Assembly (NCBI RefSeq): GCF_013450155.1
Contig: NZ_JACCKD010000003.1
Location: forward strand, 372,001-436,000
Direction of reading: 5' to 3'
DNA from: Haloechinothrix aidingensis
GTDB taxonomy: Bacteria; Actinomycetota; Actinomycetes; Mycobacteriales; Pseudonocardiaceae
DNA length: 64,000 bases
Position numbers and translations under genes: made by a program. The notes beneath the pieces were generated by a model that searched no databases, was not told the origin of the DNA, and was given only the letters and a program-made list of their open reading frames with translations. Below are positions 26,505 through 35,597 of the stretch, piece after piece; position 1 is the stretch's first letter; each line of letters starts with the position of its first letter.

Positions 26505-26992
26505 CGCCCCGGCACACCTTCCGAAGTTAATCAATACTCGAAGTTTATGCGCTTCCTGAGCAGGTTAACGCATCATCGAGTCGCATTGATTCCCGGAAGG
26601 CGCAACCCGGCCGATCCGCACGGGCGCGACAGGGACTCGCCCGCACACCGGCGCCGATCTCCGGGCGCCGGCGCGCACGCGTTCCGGCGCTGCCGGACGG
26701 GCTCGCGGGCGGTTCGGCCGGCAGGCCAGGACGTCAGGCACACGCGTCCGCGCACGGTCACACGGACGTACGCGCCCGGGACGGCGTCCCGCCCCATCGA
26801 GCGTCATCTGCGGATCCCGCGGGCGAACGGCCGCGGTGCCGCCGGACCCGCCCCGCCATCGGGCCCTGCGTCGCCACAGTGCTCACACCGGCGATGCGGC
26901 CGAGCCGGGCGGTGTAGCCGCTGGTACTGCTCGGGACATTCCTGGTGGCGGACCGGCCCGCCACCCTGGCACGGCCCGCACGCCTGGCAGGG
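26505..26992. other. 488-base gene-free region; direct repeat and GC-rich hairpin
   Basis: No convincing gene is seen on either strand. Near the exporter, CGAAGTT occurs at 26522-26528 and again at 26539-26545 (17-base period) in an AT-rich stretch, a plausible regulator site or promoter. At 26648-26671 CCGGCGCC and GGCGCCGG form a perfect 8-bp stem with an 8-base loop, which could terminate transcripts arriving from the small HTH gene. The rest holds nothing recognisable. Confidence 0.55.
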
Positions 26993-27202
26993 CTACTTCT
27001 TCCTCGTCCGGGTAGCTCCGCCACGTCCGCGGAGCTGCACACCGGACTCGCAGAGCACCCGGTGCACGAAACCGTAGGAGCGCCCGGTCGATTCCGCGAG
27101 GCTCCGGATGCTCTCGCCCTTCTCGTACTTCTTCTTCAGGTCGGCCGCCAACTTGTCCCGTGAGTCACCGGTGATGCGCGCGCCCTTCTTCAGATCAGCC
27201 AC
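26993..27202 (-). CDS. Small conserved actinobacterial helix-turn-helix protein
   Basis: A 69-residue basic protein: it begins ADLKKGARITGDSRDKLAADLKK in sense and continues KYEKGESIRSLAESTGRSYGFVHRVLCESGV, a clear helix-turn-helix, ending in GRGGATRTRKK. This compact HTH protein is widespread and highly conserved in actinobacteria, but its target is not established. The GTG at 27202 has an AGGAGG ribosome site at a normal distance. Upstream in-frame sequence has no similar conservation. It lies 241 bases downstream of the ABC-F gene on the same strand. Confidence 0.87.
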   Translation of the reverse strand: MADLKKGARITGDSRDKLAADLKKKYEKGESIRSLAESTGRSYGFVHRVLCESGVQLRGRGGATRTRKK

Positions 27203-27443
27203 GATATCCCGCCTCCTACCGGAGAGTGGTGTGGGCCACAGCCAGCCCCTTATGTCGCAATGATCGAACACTGCGCCGCAGAACGCCAGACGGGAGAGGA
27301 AAATGCCCTGGAAGATCACCCACGGACGGCCTAATCACGTCCGTGGAACCCACCACGCCGCCGGAACGGAGCCGCGGGTGTACCCGCGGTCCGGCCAGAG
27401 CCGGCAGCGTGGCCTCGGCCGGACCGGCTGTCGTCCGGTGGTG

Positions 27444-29072
27444 CTATGCCAGCTCCACCAGTTCCCGGTACTCCTCGGACCAGAAGTCCTCGTTGCCGTC
27501 GGGCAGCAGGATCACCCGTTCCGGGTCGAGCGCGTCGACGGCACCGGGGTCGTGCGTGACGAGCACGACCGCGCCTGCGTAGCTGCGTAGCGCGTCGAGA
27601 ACCTGCTCCCGGCTGGCCGGGTCGAGGTTGTTCGTCGGCTCGTCGAGCAGCAGCACGTTCGCGGCGCTGGAGACCAGGCCCGCGAGTGCGAGACGTGTCT
27701 TCTCCCCACCGGAGAGCGTCTCGGCAGGCTGGTTCAGTTGCTCGCCGGAGAACAGGAACGTGCCGAGCAGGGTTCGTAGCTCCTGCTCACCGGTGTCCGG
27801 GGCCAGGTGCCGGATGTTCTCCCACACGCTCGCCGAGTGGTCGAGGGTCTCGTGCTCCTGAGCGTAGTACCCGATACGCAAACCGTGCCCGGACACGGTA
27901 CGGCCGGCGTCGGGTCGCTCCAACCCGCCGAGCAGCCGGAGCAACGTGGTCTTGCCCGCACCGTTGAGGCCGAGGACCACCACTTTCGAACCCTTGTCGA
28001 TCGCGAGGTCGACACCTGTGAAGATCTCCAGCGAGCCGTAGGACTTCGACAGCCCTTCCGCGCTTAGCGGCGTCTTCCCGCACGGCGCGGGAGCGGGGAA
28101 CGTGATCGACGCCGTCTTGTCGTTGGTGCGCTCGGACTCCAGGTTCGCGAGCATCTCGTCGGCCCTGCGCGCCATGTTCTTCGCGGCGACCGCCTTGGTG
28201 GCCTTCGCGCCGAGCTTGGCGGCCTGCTGCTGCAGCGCCGAAGCCTTGCGCTCGGCGTTGGCTCGCTCGCGCCTGCGTCGCTTCTCGTCCGTCGCGCGGG
28301 CGTCGAGGTAGCGGCTCCAGCTCATGTTGTAGACGTCCAGTTCGCCGCGCTGGGCGTCCAGGAACCACACCTTGTTCACGACCTCGTCGAGCAGGTCGAC
28401 GTCGTGGCTGATCACGACGAGGCCACCCTCGTGGGCCTTGAGGAAGGCACGCAACCAGCTGATCGAGTCGGCGTCGAGGTGGTTGGTCGGCTCGTCCAGC
28501 AGCAGGATGCGGTTCGACTTGGCTCCGAGCCCGCCCTCTGTCGCGGCGAACAGGATCCTGGCCAGCTCAACCCTCCTGCGTTGCCCGCCGGACAGCGTCT
28601 CGAGGGGCTGGCCGAGCACCCGCTGCTCGAGGCCGAGGTTCACGCAGATGCGGGTCGCCTCGCTCTCGGCAGCGTAACCGCCGAGCGAGGCGAACCGTTC
28701 CTCCAGCCTGCCGTAGGTCCGCACGGCGCGTTCCCGCGCCGTGTCATCGGCAAGCTCTGCCATGGCGACCTGCGACTTCTCCATCTCCCGCGCGATCTCG
28801 TCGAGGCCCCGTGCGGAGAGAACCCGGTCGTTCGCGGTGACCGACAGGTCGCCTTCTCGCGGGTCCTGCGGCAGGTATCCCAGCTCGGTGGCCCGGGTGA
28901 TCTCACCGGCATACGGTTGCCCCTCACCAGCCAGCGCGCGCAGCGTGCTCGTCTTTCCCGCGCCGTTGCGGCCGACGAGACCGATGCGGTCCCCCGGCTG
29001 GACGCGTAACGCCGTGTCGGTGAGCAGGATGCGCGAACCGGCGCGCAGTTCAAGGCCGGTAGCCGTGATCAC
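27444..29072 (-). CDS. ABC-F family ribosome-associated ATPase
   Basis: A 542-residue cytosolic protein with two ABC ATPase domains and no membrane part, as in ABC-F translation factors (EttA, antibiotic ribosome-protection proteins). The first domain has GRNGAGKTS and LSGGQRRRVELAR; the second has GLNGAGKTT and LSGGEKTRLALAG, each with LLLDEPTNH or LLLDEPTNN. The linker between them (about 240-320) is basic and helical (EKRRRRERANAERKASALQQQ). The short linker does not allow a confident choice between a housekeeping factor and antibiotic resistance. It precedes the small HTH gene, and acVLRF1, another ribosome-acting protein, is 180 bases upstream. Confidence 0.93.
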   Translation of the reverse strand: MITATGLELRAGSRILLTDTALRVQPGDRIGLVGRNGAGKTSTLRALAGEGQPYAGEITRATELGYLPQDPREGDLSVTANDRVLSARGLDEIAREMEKSQVAMAELADDTARERAVRTYGRLEERFASLGGYAAESEATRICVNLGLEQRVLGQPLETLSGGQRRRVELARILFAATEGGLGAKSNRILLLDEPTNHLDADSISWLRAFLKAHEGGLVVISHDVDLLDEVVNKVWFLDAQRGELDVYNMSWSRYLDARATDEKRRRRERANAERKASALQQQAAKLGAKATKAVAAKNMARRADEMLANLESERTNDKTASITFPAPAPCGKTPLSAEGLSKSYGSLEIFTGVDLAIDKGSKVVVLGLNGAGKTTLLRLLGGLERPDAGRTVSGHGLRIGYYAQEHETLDHSASVWENIRHLAPDTGEQELRTLLGTFLFSGEQLNQPAETLSGGEKTRLALAGLVSSAANVLLLDEPTNNLDPASREQVLDALRSYAGAVVLVTHDPGAVDALDPERVILLPDGNEDFWSEEYRELVELA

Positions 29073-29252
29073 AAGCGACTCCGTATGCTGACGATCGGTG
29101 GTCGGGTGGGTATAACGTTGCCGCCGGAGCTACGACCCGTTCGGGGAGCCTCAGGCGGGTACCGTGCCTATGTCAGGGATTATTCCAGGCGAACGACCAT
29201 CACCTCAGTGTACGGATCGCCGACGGTTCGTCGCGGTGGGGCGTGCGCAGGC

Positions 29253-29945
29253 TCACCCCTGGGCGGTGTCGGGATCGGTGATCACGATCTCCACCGCGCG
29301 GGCCCGCACCGCGGCCTCGTCAAGGACCCGGCGCCGCGGCTCGGGCACGTCGAGCACGTCCCCCCGCACCAGCTCGAGGGCCGGACGCAGGCGGGAGTCC
29401 GCCCGCAGCTCGTCCAGCGCCGCCCGGTCACCGCCGAGAATCACCGCGTCCAGCCGCTCGACCTCGGCGAGCACGACCTCCGCGACATCGTCGGCCGCCC
29501 TGCGCAACGCCTGCCGCGCCTGCCCCTGCCGCCTGCGCGCGAAGCGCTGCTGGGACCAGCCACCCGCGGAGGTACGGCCCTGCACGTGATGACGGTCGGT
29601 ACGCGAGGCCACCACGGAGTCGCCATCGGCTATCCCGACGCTGTGCGCACCGGCCCGGACCAGGATCAACCCGATACGCCTCTCCCGGCAGGCATGCTCG
29701 ACGAGCTCGTCCACGGCGAGGCCGGGCACCGAGGCGTGCCCGTCGACGCGGGGCGGGAGCGGGGCGAACGGCACCGTTGCCGTCGCCGTGGTGCCGTTTC
29801 CACCGGTGACGGTGACCGCTTCCGGGGTGCGCCGGGTGTCACGGATCCCGCCGTTTCGGGCCGCGAAGTTGTCGAACCACCGCCGCAACCGTTCCGGTGG
29901 GACCTCCACCGCACGGCCACCGCCCGCGACCTGGCGTGCCTTCAC
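29253..29945 (-). CDS. acVLRF1-type peptidyl-tRNA hydrolase (Vms1/ANKZF1-like release factor)
   Basis: A 230-residue protein of the actinobacterial branch of the VLRF1/eRF1-like superfamily, related to eukaryotic Vms1/ANKZF1, which cuts nascent chains from tRNA on stalled, split ribosomes. The motif GRTSAGGWSQQRFARRRQ carries the Gly-rich turn and Gln expected to position water at the peptidyl ester. Before it, LILVRAGAHSVGIADGDSVVAS forms the core strands. The GTG at 29945 overlaps the dNTPase stop (GTGA), so it is coupled to that gene. A role in ribosome rescue is inferred from family knowledge; its proximity to an ABC-F ATPase supports a translation-related role. Confidence 0.82.
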   Translation of the reverse strand: MKARQVAGGGRAVEVPPERLRRWFDNFAARNGGIRDTRRTPEAVTVTGGNGTTATATVPFAPLPPRVDGHASVPGLAVDELVEHACRERRIGLILVRAGAHSVGIADGDSVVASRTDRHHVQGRTSAGGWSQQRFARRRQGQARQALRRAADDVAEVVLAEVERLDAVILGGDRAALDELRADSRLRPALELVRGDVLDVPEPRRRVLDEAAVRARAVEIVITDPDTAQG

Positions 29946-31510
29946 AGGACGAACGACTCCGACCACGGAGTCAGCGCCCGCCCGGACAGCGAGTCAAGCA
30001 GCGCGACCCCCTGCTTGTCCGTCAGCGACGCCACGAAGTCCACGATCGCACGGCCCCGCGCGAGCGTCCGGATGTCGTACTCGTGTCCCGCGCCTGCCGG
30101 GCGCGCGAGTCGCAGCAGCTCGGGACTGTCCCTGTCGAGGCGCTGGTACTCGGTCGTGGCCAGCTCGACGAGGTCGTGCAACCTGCGCGGGATGCGGTAC
30201 CACTCGCTGCCGTCGCGTACCCACTCGTCCAGCTCGCGGACCAGGTTCCGCAGCAACGAAGCCTGCCCTCGCTGGTGCAGCGCCAGGTCGGGACGCAGCA
30301 ACACGAACCGGCTGTGTACCCACTTCAGGATCTGCACCTCGTGCCACTGCTCGGTGCGCAGCGTCACGTGCCCCGACCGGGTGGACGGTGACTCGGTGAG
30401 GACGATCCCCTCCACCAGCCGTTCGGTCCAGCGCGTCGAGAACTCGGCGATCGCCTGCTCGGCCTCGACCGAACCGTCGAACACGGCCGCGAGTAACCCG
30501 TCGACCAGCTCACGGCGCACCCTGGCTACCGCGTACGCGAAGGCGTCGTCGTCGACGATCCACGAGTCCTTGGCGTGCAACCGGCGACGGAGCCGTTCCA
30601 GCGAGTACCCCGAGCGCCCGTCCCGGGTGGCCATCCTCTCCTCGGGCACCGTCGACAGCTCGAGCGCGTGCCGGGTCCACTGCTCCAGCTCCCCTGCCAC
30701 GCTCGCCTGCTGGAGCACGCCGATGCGGTGGAAGTCCTGCAGATCGTGGATGGCGTAGGCGATGTCGTCGGCAGTATCCATCACCGAGGCCTCGACCGTC
30801 TGTTGCCACGGCTCGATGTATCGCCGGAACGGCTCGCGCGCCTGCGCGACGTCGTCGAGCTCGGTGAAGTAGGCCGAGTACTTGCTCGAACCGGTGCCGG
30901 GAGCCTCGGCGGGCTCACCGGCCCCGCGGGGCGGCACCGCCATCGCGGACGGGTGTGGCTGGGGCACACCGAGGCGCGCCCACGGGTACTTCAGCACCGC
31001 TGCCCGCACCGCCGCGGTCAGATCGAGCCCCACGGCCGTCGGGCCGCGTACGTCCGTCGTGGTGAGGATCCGGAACGTCTGCGCGTTGCCCTCGAACCCG
31101 TCGGTGAGCCCGAAACGTTCCCGCGCCACCTCGTCGAGCACCTGCTCGCCGAGGTGCCCGAACGGCGGGTGCCCCAGGTCATGCGCAAGCGCGGCGGCCT
31201 CGACCACATCGGGGTCGCATCCACCGAGCTTGTCGACCACCGCGGCGTCGCTCGCGTCGGCGGTGAGCCGATCCGCGATCGCACGCGCGACCTGTGCCAC
31301 CTTCAGGCTGTGCGTGAGCCTGTTGTGCAGCAGGCCCGAGTCGGTCGTGCTGACGACCTGGGTCACGCCTCCGAGCCGGGCGAAGAACGGGGATGTGGCG
31401 ATGCGGTCCCGGTCGGTGCGAAACGCCGCGTTCGAGCTCTCGGCCGCGGCGGCCGTCGCGTCCCTGCGGGCCGTCCGGCCTCCGGCGGCATCATCGGTAC
31501 TGCTTGTCAT
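29942..31510 (-). CDS. Deoxyguanosinetriphosphate triphosphohydrolase-like HD protein
   Basis: A 522-residue member of the dNTPase family, which splits dNTPs into nucleosides and triphosphate. The HD-domain metal ligands are seen in LLHNRLTHSLKVAQ, then ALAHDLGHPPFGHLGE (the HD pair) and ASVMDTADDIAYAIHD. The central FEGNAQTFRIL is also typical. The ATG at 31510 follows GAGGGGTGAG; the family length is 380-520, so this is a long form, with a variable region around residues 200-225 rich in Pro, Gly and Ala. In other actinobacteria this gene often lies upstream of dnaG, which is not present here. It is coupled to the acVLRF1 gene. Confidence 0.92.
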   Translation of the reverse strand: MTSSTDDAAGGRTARRDATAAAAESSNAAFRTDRDRIATSPFFARLGGVTQVVSTTDSGLLHNRLTHSLKVAQVARAIADRLTADASDAAVVDKLGGCDPDVVEAAALAHDLGHPPFGHLGEQVLDEVARERFGLTDGFEGNAQTFRILTTTDVRGPTAVGLDLTAAVRAAVLKYPWARLGVPQPHPSAMAVPPRGAGEPAEAPGTGSSKYSAYFTELDDVAQAREPFRRYIEPWQQTVEASVMDTADDIAYAIHDLQDFHRIGVLQQASVAGELEQWTRHALELSTVPEERMATRDGRSGYSLERLRRRLHAKDSWIVDDDAFAYAVARVRRELVDGLLAAVFDGSVEAEQAIAEFSTRWTERLVEGIVLTESPSTRSGHVTLRTEQWHEVQILKWVHSRFVLLRPDLALHQRGQASLLRNLVRELDEWVRDGSEWYRIPRRLHDLVELATTEYQRLDRDSPELLRLARPAGAGHEYDIRTLARGRAIVDFVASLTDKQGVALLDSLSGRALTPWSESFVL

Positions 31511-31591
31511 CCCACTCACCCCTCTACCGTAATCCTCGCTTCCCCGCCACGCGCGAGCCCGGACCGGTAGTGGTGGCATAGCCTCGAGGGC

Positions 31592-32758
31592 GTGTTCGAT
31601 GTCGCGGTGCTCGGTGGTGGTCCAGCGGGCTGGGCGGTGGCACGCGCCTGCGCTCGCGCGGGCCTGCTGACCGCGCTGGTCGACCAGGACCCGCACCGCT
31701 CCTGGCCGGCGACCTACGGCGCATGGCACGACGAGTTACCCACCTGGGCCCTGCCCGCCGTCGCCGTGGCACCCGCGCGTACGCGGGTACGCACGCCCGG
31801 ATCCCGCTACCTCCCCCGCCGCTATACGGTGCTCGACAACACGCGCCTCGGTGACCTGCTACGCGACAGCGACGTCCGTACGGTCGCGGGGTACGCCCGC
31901 GCATTGCGCCCGCTCCGGCACGGCACCGTGATCGACCTCACCGGAGGGGGCACGCTGCGTGCCCGCGTCGTGGTCGAGGCCACCGGGGCGGCCCATGGGT
32001 TACCACGCCGGTGGCCGCGACGGGCCCCGCACGCGGAGCAGACGGCCACCGGTGTCGTCGTGACCACCGAGGAAGCGGGCGCCGTCGTCGGCGACGCAGC
32101 TTCCACCGCGCTGTTCATGGACTGGTCACACGCTCCGCTGGCAGGCGAGCCCGCCAGCTTCCTGTACGCGCTCCCACTGCCGGGGAACCGGGTGCTGCTG
32201 GAAGAGACGTGCCTGGCGCACCGGCCGGGCCTGAGCCACCCCCTGCTGGAGCGGAGACTGCGAACCCGGCTGGCCGCGGCGGGCCTGAACCCCGCGGCAC
32301 GCGCGACGGAGTTCGTGCGCATCCCCCTGGATCTCGGTACCGGTCGTGCGGGACCGGCGGCGCGAGCCCGCCCTGTTGTGCCGTTCGGGGTGGCAGCCGG
32401 GTTGGTACACCCGGCGACCGGCTACCACCTGGCGACCGCGCTCGAGCTCGCCCCGCGCGTGGCGGCGTCCCTCGCCGACGGACTGCGGCGCGGCCACCGG
32501 CCCGCCGCCCGCGTCGCCAGGAACGAGGTGTGGTCCCCGGCGGCCGTGACGGTGCACGCCCTGCGACGTAAGGGCATGCGTGCCCTGCTGGCGATGCCGG
32601 CCGACGCGCTACCGGAGTTCTTCGAGCTGTTCTTCGACCTCCCCGCGCAGCACCAGCGTGCGTTCCTGTCCGGGCGGGAGGATGTGCTCGGCACCGTCGC
32701 GGCCATGCGCGCCGTGTTCGCCGCCGCACCCCGGCGTCTGCGGCGGCACCTCCTGTAG
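31592..32758 (+). CDS. Lycopene cyclase family protein
   Basis: A 388-residue FAD-type enzyme of the lycopene cyclase (CrtY/Lcy) family. It begins DVAVLGGGPAGWAVARACARAG, a dinucleotide-binding fold, then SWPATYGAWHDELP, VVVEATGA and the catalytic-region motif RVLLEETCLA, where the cyclase family has FLEET. FGVAAGLVHPATGYHLATAL matches the conserved late motif. Beta-cyclisation of a carotenoid end is the family reaction. No other carotenoid gene (crtE, crtB, crtI) is in the window, so the gene is an orphan here. The GTG at 31592 has no strong ribosome site, so it may be translated from a short or leaderless transcript. Confidence 0.83.
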   Translation: MFDVAVLGGGPAGWAVARACARAGLLTALVDQDPHRSWPATYGAWHDELPTWALPAVAVAPARTRVRTPGSRYLPRRYTVLDNTRLGDLLRDSDVRTVAGYARALRPLRHGTVIDLTGGGTLRARVVVEATGAAHGLPRRWPRRAPHAEQTATGVVVTTEEAGAVVGDAASTALFMDWSHAPLAGEPASFLYALPLPGNRVLLEETCLAHRPGLSHPLLERRLRTRLAAAGLNPAARATEFVRIPLDLGTGRAGPAARARPVVPFGVAAGLVHPATGYHLATALELAPRVAASLADGLRRGHRPAARVARNEVWSPAAVTVHALRRKGMRALLAMPADALPEFFELFFDLPAQHQRAFLSGREDVLGTVAAMRAVFAAAPRRLRRHLL

Positions 32759-32766
32759 CGCACCCG

Positions 32767-34734
32767 TCAGGTGGTCGGCACGCCGCCGGTTCCGGGGCCG
32801 TGCACGCCTTCCAGCGGCGGAAGCGGGCAGTGCAGCAGCGCGCACACCGTGCGCAGCAGCTCGGCTTCCTCGACAGTGACCACGCCGTCGTGGCTGATGA
32901 CGTCCACCATGCTCGCCACGACGTACTGCTTCTCCCTGCTGTCCAATCCGTCCAGCGCGGGCCAGCTCGCGTCGAGCTCGACGAGCCCCTTCTCGGGCAG
33001 ACCGAACGGTACCCGCGCGTTCGGCAGCAGCCGTGCCATGCCCGCGAGGTATGCGGCCTCCGCCGCCTGGTCATCGACCTGCCCGGCGCGCGCCAGCACG
33101 GCGAGCAGCTTCGCGATCGGCTCCGCGTTGCCCGCGAGCGTGTGCCGTCGCGGGGCGCGCCACGGGGAGCTGTGATGGATCGCCTCGTACAGCTCCCTGT
33201 GCAGCAGGGTGCCCAGGCAGTACTCGAACATGCTCAGCCTGCCGTCCGCACCGATGAGCTCGGCGGCACTGTCCATGATCGGGTTGAGCTCGTTCCGGTG
33301 CCGGTTCCGCAGTGCCGAGAAGGCGACCTCGAGCAACGGCAACCGCAACCCCGGATCCAGCTGGGCAAGGCCCTGCGCCTCGCTCCAGGCGGCGTCGGCC
33401 ATCTGCTGGCCGTGCTTACCCGCGAGCGCGTGGTACTGCCGGGTGCGCACGTCCTGTTGCTCCGAGAACAGCAGCCCGAACACGACGGGGACGACCCGTT
33501 CGTGATCGCGCGCCCCGTTCATCAGCTCTTCGGGAATGCGTCGCAGGATCTCACCCGCCTGCTGGTAGGACGCCGCTTCCGGGGAGCCGACACCGGCCAC
33601 GACGTCCCGCGACTGCACCGGGACCTGGTGTCCTTGTGCGGCGCGTGTCCCCTGCCCGCCCGGTTCCTGTTCTGCCGGTGCGGCGCCGGATGCCAGGCCC
33701 TCCGCGAGCCCTTTCGCCTTGTCCTCCTGCATTCCCGACGGTGGCGTGGAGGACCATCGCTTCGAGAGCTCGTCGAGCTCCGCAGGGTCGAACGATGGGT
33801 CGAGCGTCTTGATGCGCTCGTGCAGCGGCGGGTGGGTCGCGAACGCGTTGGAGAAGTTCATGCCCTCACCGAAGAGCATGTGACTGACATCCTCGACGTG
33901 CCCGTCCCGGAGCTTCGACCCCTCGTCGATGCCTCCGATCTTCTTGAGGGCACCCGTGAGGCCCTCGGTCTGGCGGGTGTACTGCACGGCCGAGGCGTCG
34001 GCGAGGTACTCCCGCTGCCGCGACACCGCCGCCTTGATCAGCCTGCCCATCAGCACGCCGATGTACCCGACGATCAGCGCACCGAGCGCGACCATCAGGA
34101 TCGGTGCGGCGTTGCGCCCGCGAGCGGAGTACAGCCCGATCCGCGCGGCGACGGCCAGGGCCATGATGCCGAACAGCACCCCCATCAGGCGGATGTTCAG
34201 CCGCATGTCCCCGTTGATGACGTGGCTGAACTCGTGCGCGATGACACCCTGGAGCTCGTCACGGTTCAACCGTTCGAGAGCGCCGCGCGTGACCGCCACC
34301 GCCGAGTCCGATGGTGACCAGCCTGCCGCGAAGGCATTGATCCCGTCTTCCTGCGCGAGCACGTACACCTCGGGTACGCCGACGCCGGAGGCGATGGCCA
34401 TCTCCTCGACCACGTTACGCAGCCTGCGTAGCTGCGGGTCGCGGGTGTCCTCCGGTACGTAGACACCTCCCAGCTTCCGCGCGACCGCGCCACCCCCGCC
34501 GTTCTTGAGCGAGGCCATGCGAACCAGCGAGGTCAGGCCGATGATCGCGATCGTGATCGCGCTGATGACGATGATGGCGGTGAACAGGTCCGCCGCCGGT
34601 GCGGACCAGACGTCGAACGCGGTCAGCGCGATCAGGTTGACCAGCAGGACGAGGCCGAGCACGGCGGTCAGGAAGAGCAGCACCAGCCGGTGCGAGATCC
34701 GCCGCACCTGGTGCTGGCGTTCGAAGAAGTTCAT
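32767..34734 (-). CDS. M48-family membrane zinc metalloprotease (HtpX-like) with C-terminal TerB-like region
   Basis: A 655-residue membrane protease for turnover of membrane proteins. Two hydrophobic helices at about 18-42 and 50-72 are followed by the zinc motif VIAHEFSHVINGDMRL near residue 175, two further helices near 185-235, and the REYLADASAVQYTR segment with a third zinc ligand. Beyond the ~340-residue HtpX core is a roughly 300-residue extension with no membrane helices; its end (VVSMVDVISHDGVVTVEEAELLRTVCALL) resembles a TerB/DnaJ-N-like helical domain. The LemA gene lies 25 bases upstream on the same strand, a common pairing for these proteases. Confidence 0.9.
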   Translation of the reverse strand: MNFFERQHQVRRISHRLVLLFLTAVLGLVLLVNLIALTAFDVWSAPAADLFTAIIVISAITIAIIGLTSLVRMASLKNGGGGAVARKLGGVYVPEDTRDPQLRRLRNVVEEMAIASGVGVPEVYVLAQEDGINAFAAGWSPSDSAVAVTRGALERLNRDELQGVIAHEFSHVINGDMRLNIRLMGVLFGIMALAVAARIGLYSARGRNAAPILMVALGALIVGYIGVLMGRLIKAAVSRQREYLADASAVQYTRQTEGLTGALKKIGGIDEGSKLRDGHVEDVSHMLFGEGMNFSNAFATHPPLHERIKTLDPSFDPAELDELSKRWSSTPPSGMQEDKAKGLAEGLASGAAPAEQEPGGQGTRAAQGHQVPVQSRDVVAGVGSPEAASYQQAGEILRRIPEELMNGARDHERVVPVVFGLLFSEQQDVRTRQYHALAGKHGQQMADAAWSEAQGLAQLDPGLRLPLLEVAFSALRNRHRNELNPIMDSAAELIGADGRLSMFEYCLGTLLHRELYEAIHHSSPWRAPRRHTLAGNAEPIAKLLAVLARAGQVDDQAAEAAYLAGMARLLPNARVPFGLPEKGLVELDASWPALDGLDSREKQYVVASMVDVISHDGVVTVEEAELLRTVCALLHCPLPPLEGVHGPGTGGVPTT

Positions 34735-34759
34735 CTACAGCCCGTCTCGACTCGAAGGA

Positions 34760-35362
34760 TCAGAACGATACCTCGGGCGCCTCGCGCTTCCCGGGATCAT
34801 CCACTTCGAGCAGTGCGGCCGCCTCGAAGCCGAACGTCCCGGCGATGAGGCTCCCAGGAAAGGCCTCGCGCTTGTTGTTGTAGGCCATCACCGCGTCGTT
34901 GAAGCTCTGCCTGGCGAACGCGACGCGGTTCTCGGTCGAGGTCAGCTCCTCGGACAGCTGCATCATGTTCTGGTTCGCCTTGAGGTCCGGGTACGACTCG
35001 GACAGCGCGAACAGCTTGCCGAGCGACTGGGTCAGCATGTTCTCCGCCCCGGACAGCTCCTGCATGGCGTTCGGGTCACCGGGGTTGTTGCGTGCCTGCT
35101 CCTGCGCGTCGACCGCGCCCGAGCGGGCGGAGATCACGCCTTCGAGCGTCTCCCTCTCGTGCTGCATGTACCCCTTGGCGGTCTCGACGAGGTTCGGGAT
35201 CAGGTCGTGACGCCGCGTCAGCTGCACATCGATCTGCGCGAACGCGTTCTTGTACGCGTTGCGGAGCCGGACGAGTCCGTTGTACGTCGAGATCACCACG
35301 AAGACGATGATCGCAGCGAGAAGCAGCACCCCGACGAGCGTCAGGATCAAAGCTATCCCCAT
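34760..35362 (-). CDS. LemA family protein
   Basis: A 200-residue protein with one N-terminal membrane helix (MGIALILTLVGVLLLAAIIVFVV in outline) and a long helical bundle. Family motifs are YNGLVRLRNAYKNAFAQIDVQL, RRHDLIPNLVETAKGYMQHERE and NRVAFARQSFNDAVMAYNNKREAFPG. The ATG at 35362 follows a GGAGGA ribosome site; a TTG further upstream lies in that site. The gene is 25 bases upstream of the M48 protease and likely cotranscribed. LemA proteins frequently accompany such proteases, but their molecular function is unsettled. Confidence 0.93.
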   Translation of the reverse strand: MGIALILTLVGVLLLAAIIVFVVISTYNGLVRLRNAYKNAFAQIDVQLTRRHDLIPNLVETAKGYMQHERETLEGVISARSGAVDAQEQARNNPGDPNAMQELSGAENMLTQSLGKLFALSESYPDLKANQNMMQLSEELTSTENRVAFARQSFNDAVMAYNNKREAFPGSLIAGTFGFEAAALLEVDDPGKREAPEVSF

Positions 35363-35560
35363 GAAACTCTCCTCCAAAGCGGGTCTACGACGTACCCGTC
35401 AATTCGGTCACCGTGCCTACGCGGCACACGATACGCCCAGGTAGCCGACGTGCGTGTCGACCTGCGCCAGCGCGCTGCGCCGAGCCTAGCATCGGGCGTC
35501 CGCGCGTGGTCGCACATGCGAAATCGCACCGTAGCGGACGGGACGGCGTGGTGTCCGGCC

Positions 35561-35594
35561 GGAACGCTGCCGAACAGGTATTCGGCAGCGTTCC
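35561..35594. repeat. Perfect 14-bp inverted repeat beside the sigma-factor remnant
   Basis: GGAACGCTGCCGAA (35561-35574) and its exact reverse complement (35581-35594) flank the 6 bases CAGGTA. This is the longest perfect stem noted in the window. It ends three bases before the first codon of the sigma-factor remnant and lies 199 bases upstream of lemA. It could be a terminator, a transposition or deletion scar, or an operator. Confidence 0.75.
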
Positions 35595-35597
35595 ATT

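Noticed and set aside
26505-26992. Overlapping frames of 70-180 codons in the gap between the exporter and the HTH gene
   Set aside because: All are Arg/Gly/Pro-rich with no motifs or ribosome sites.
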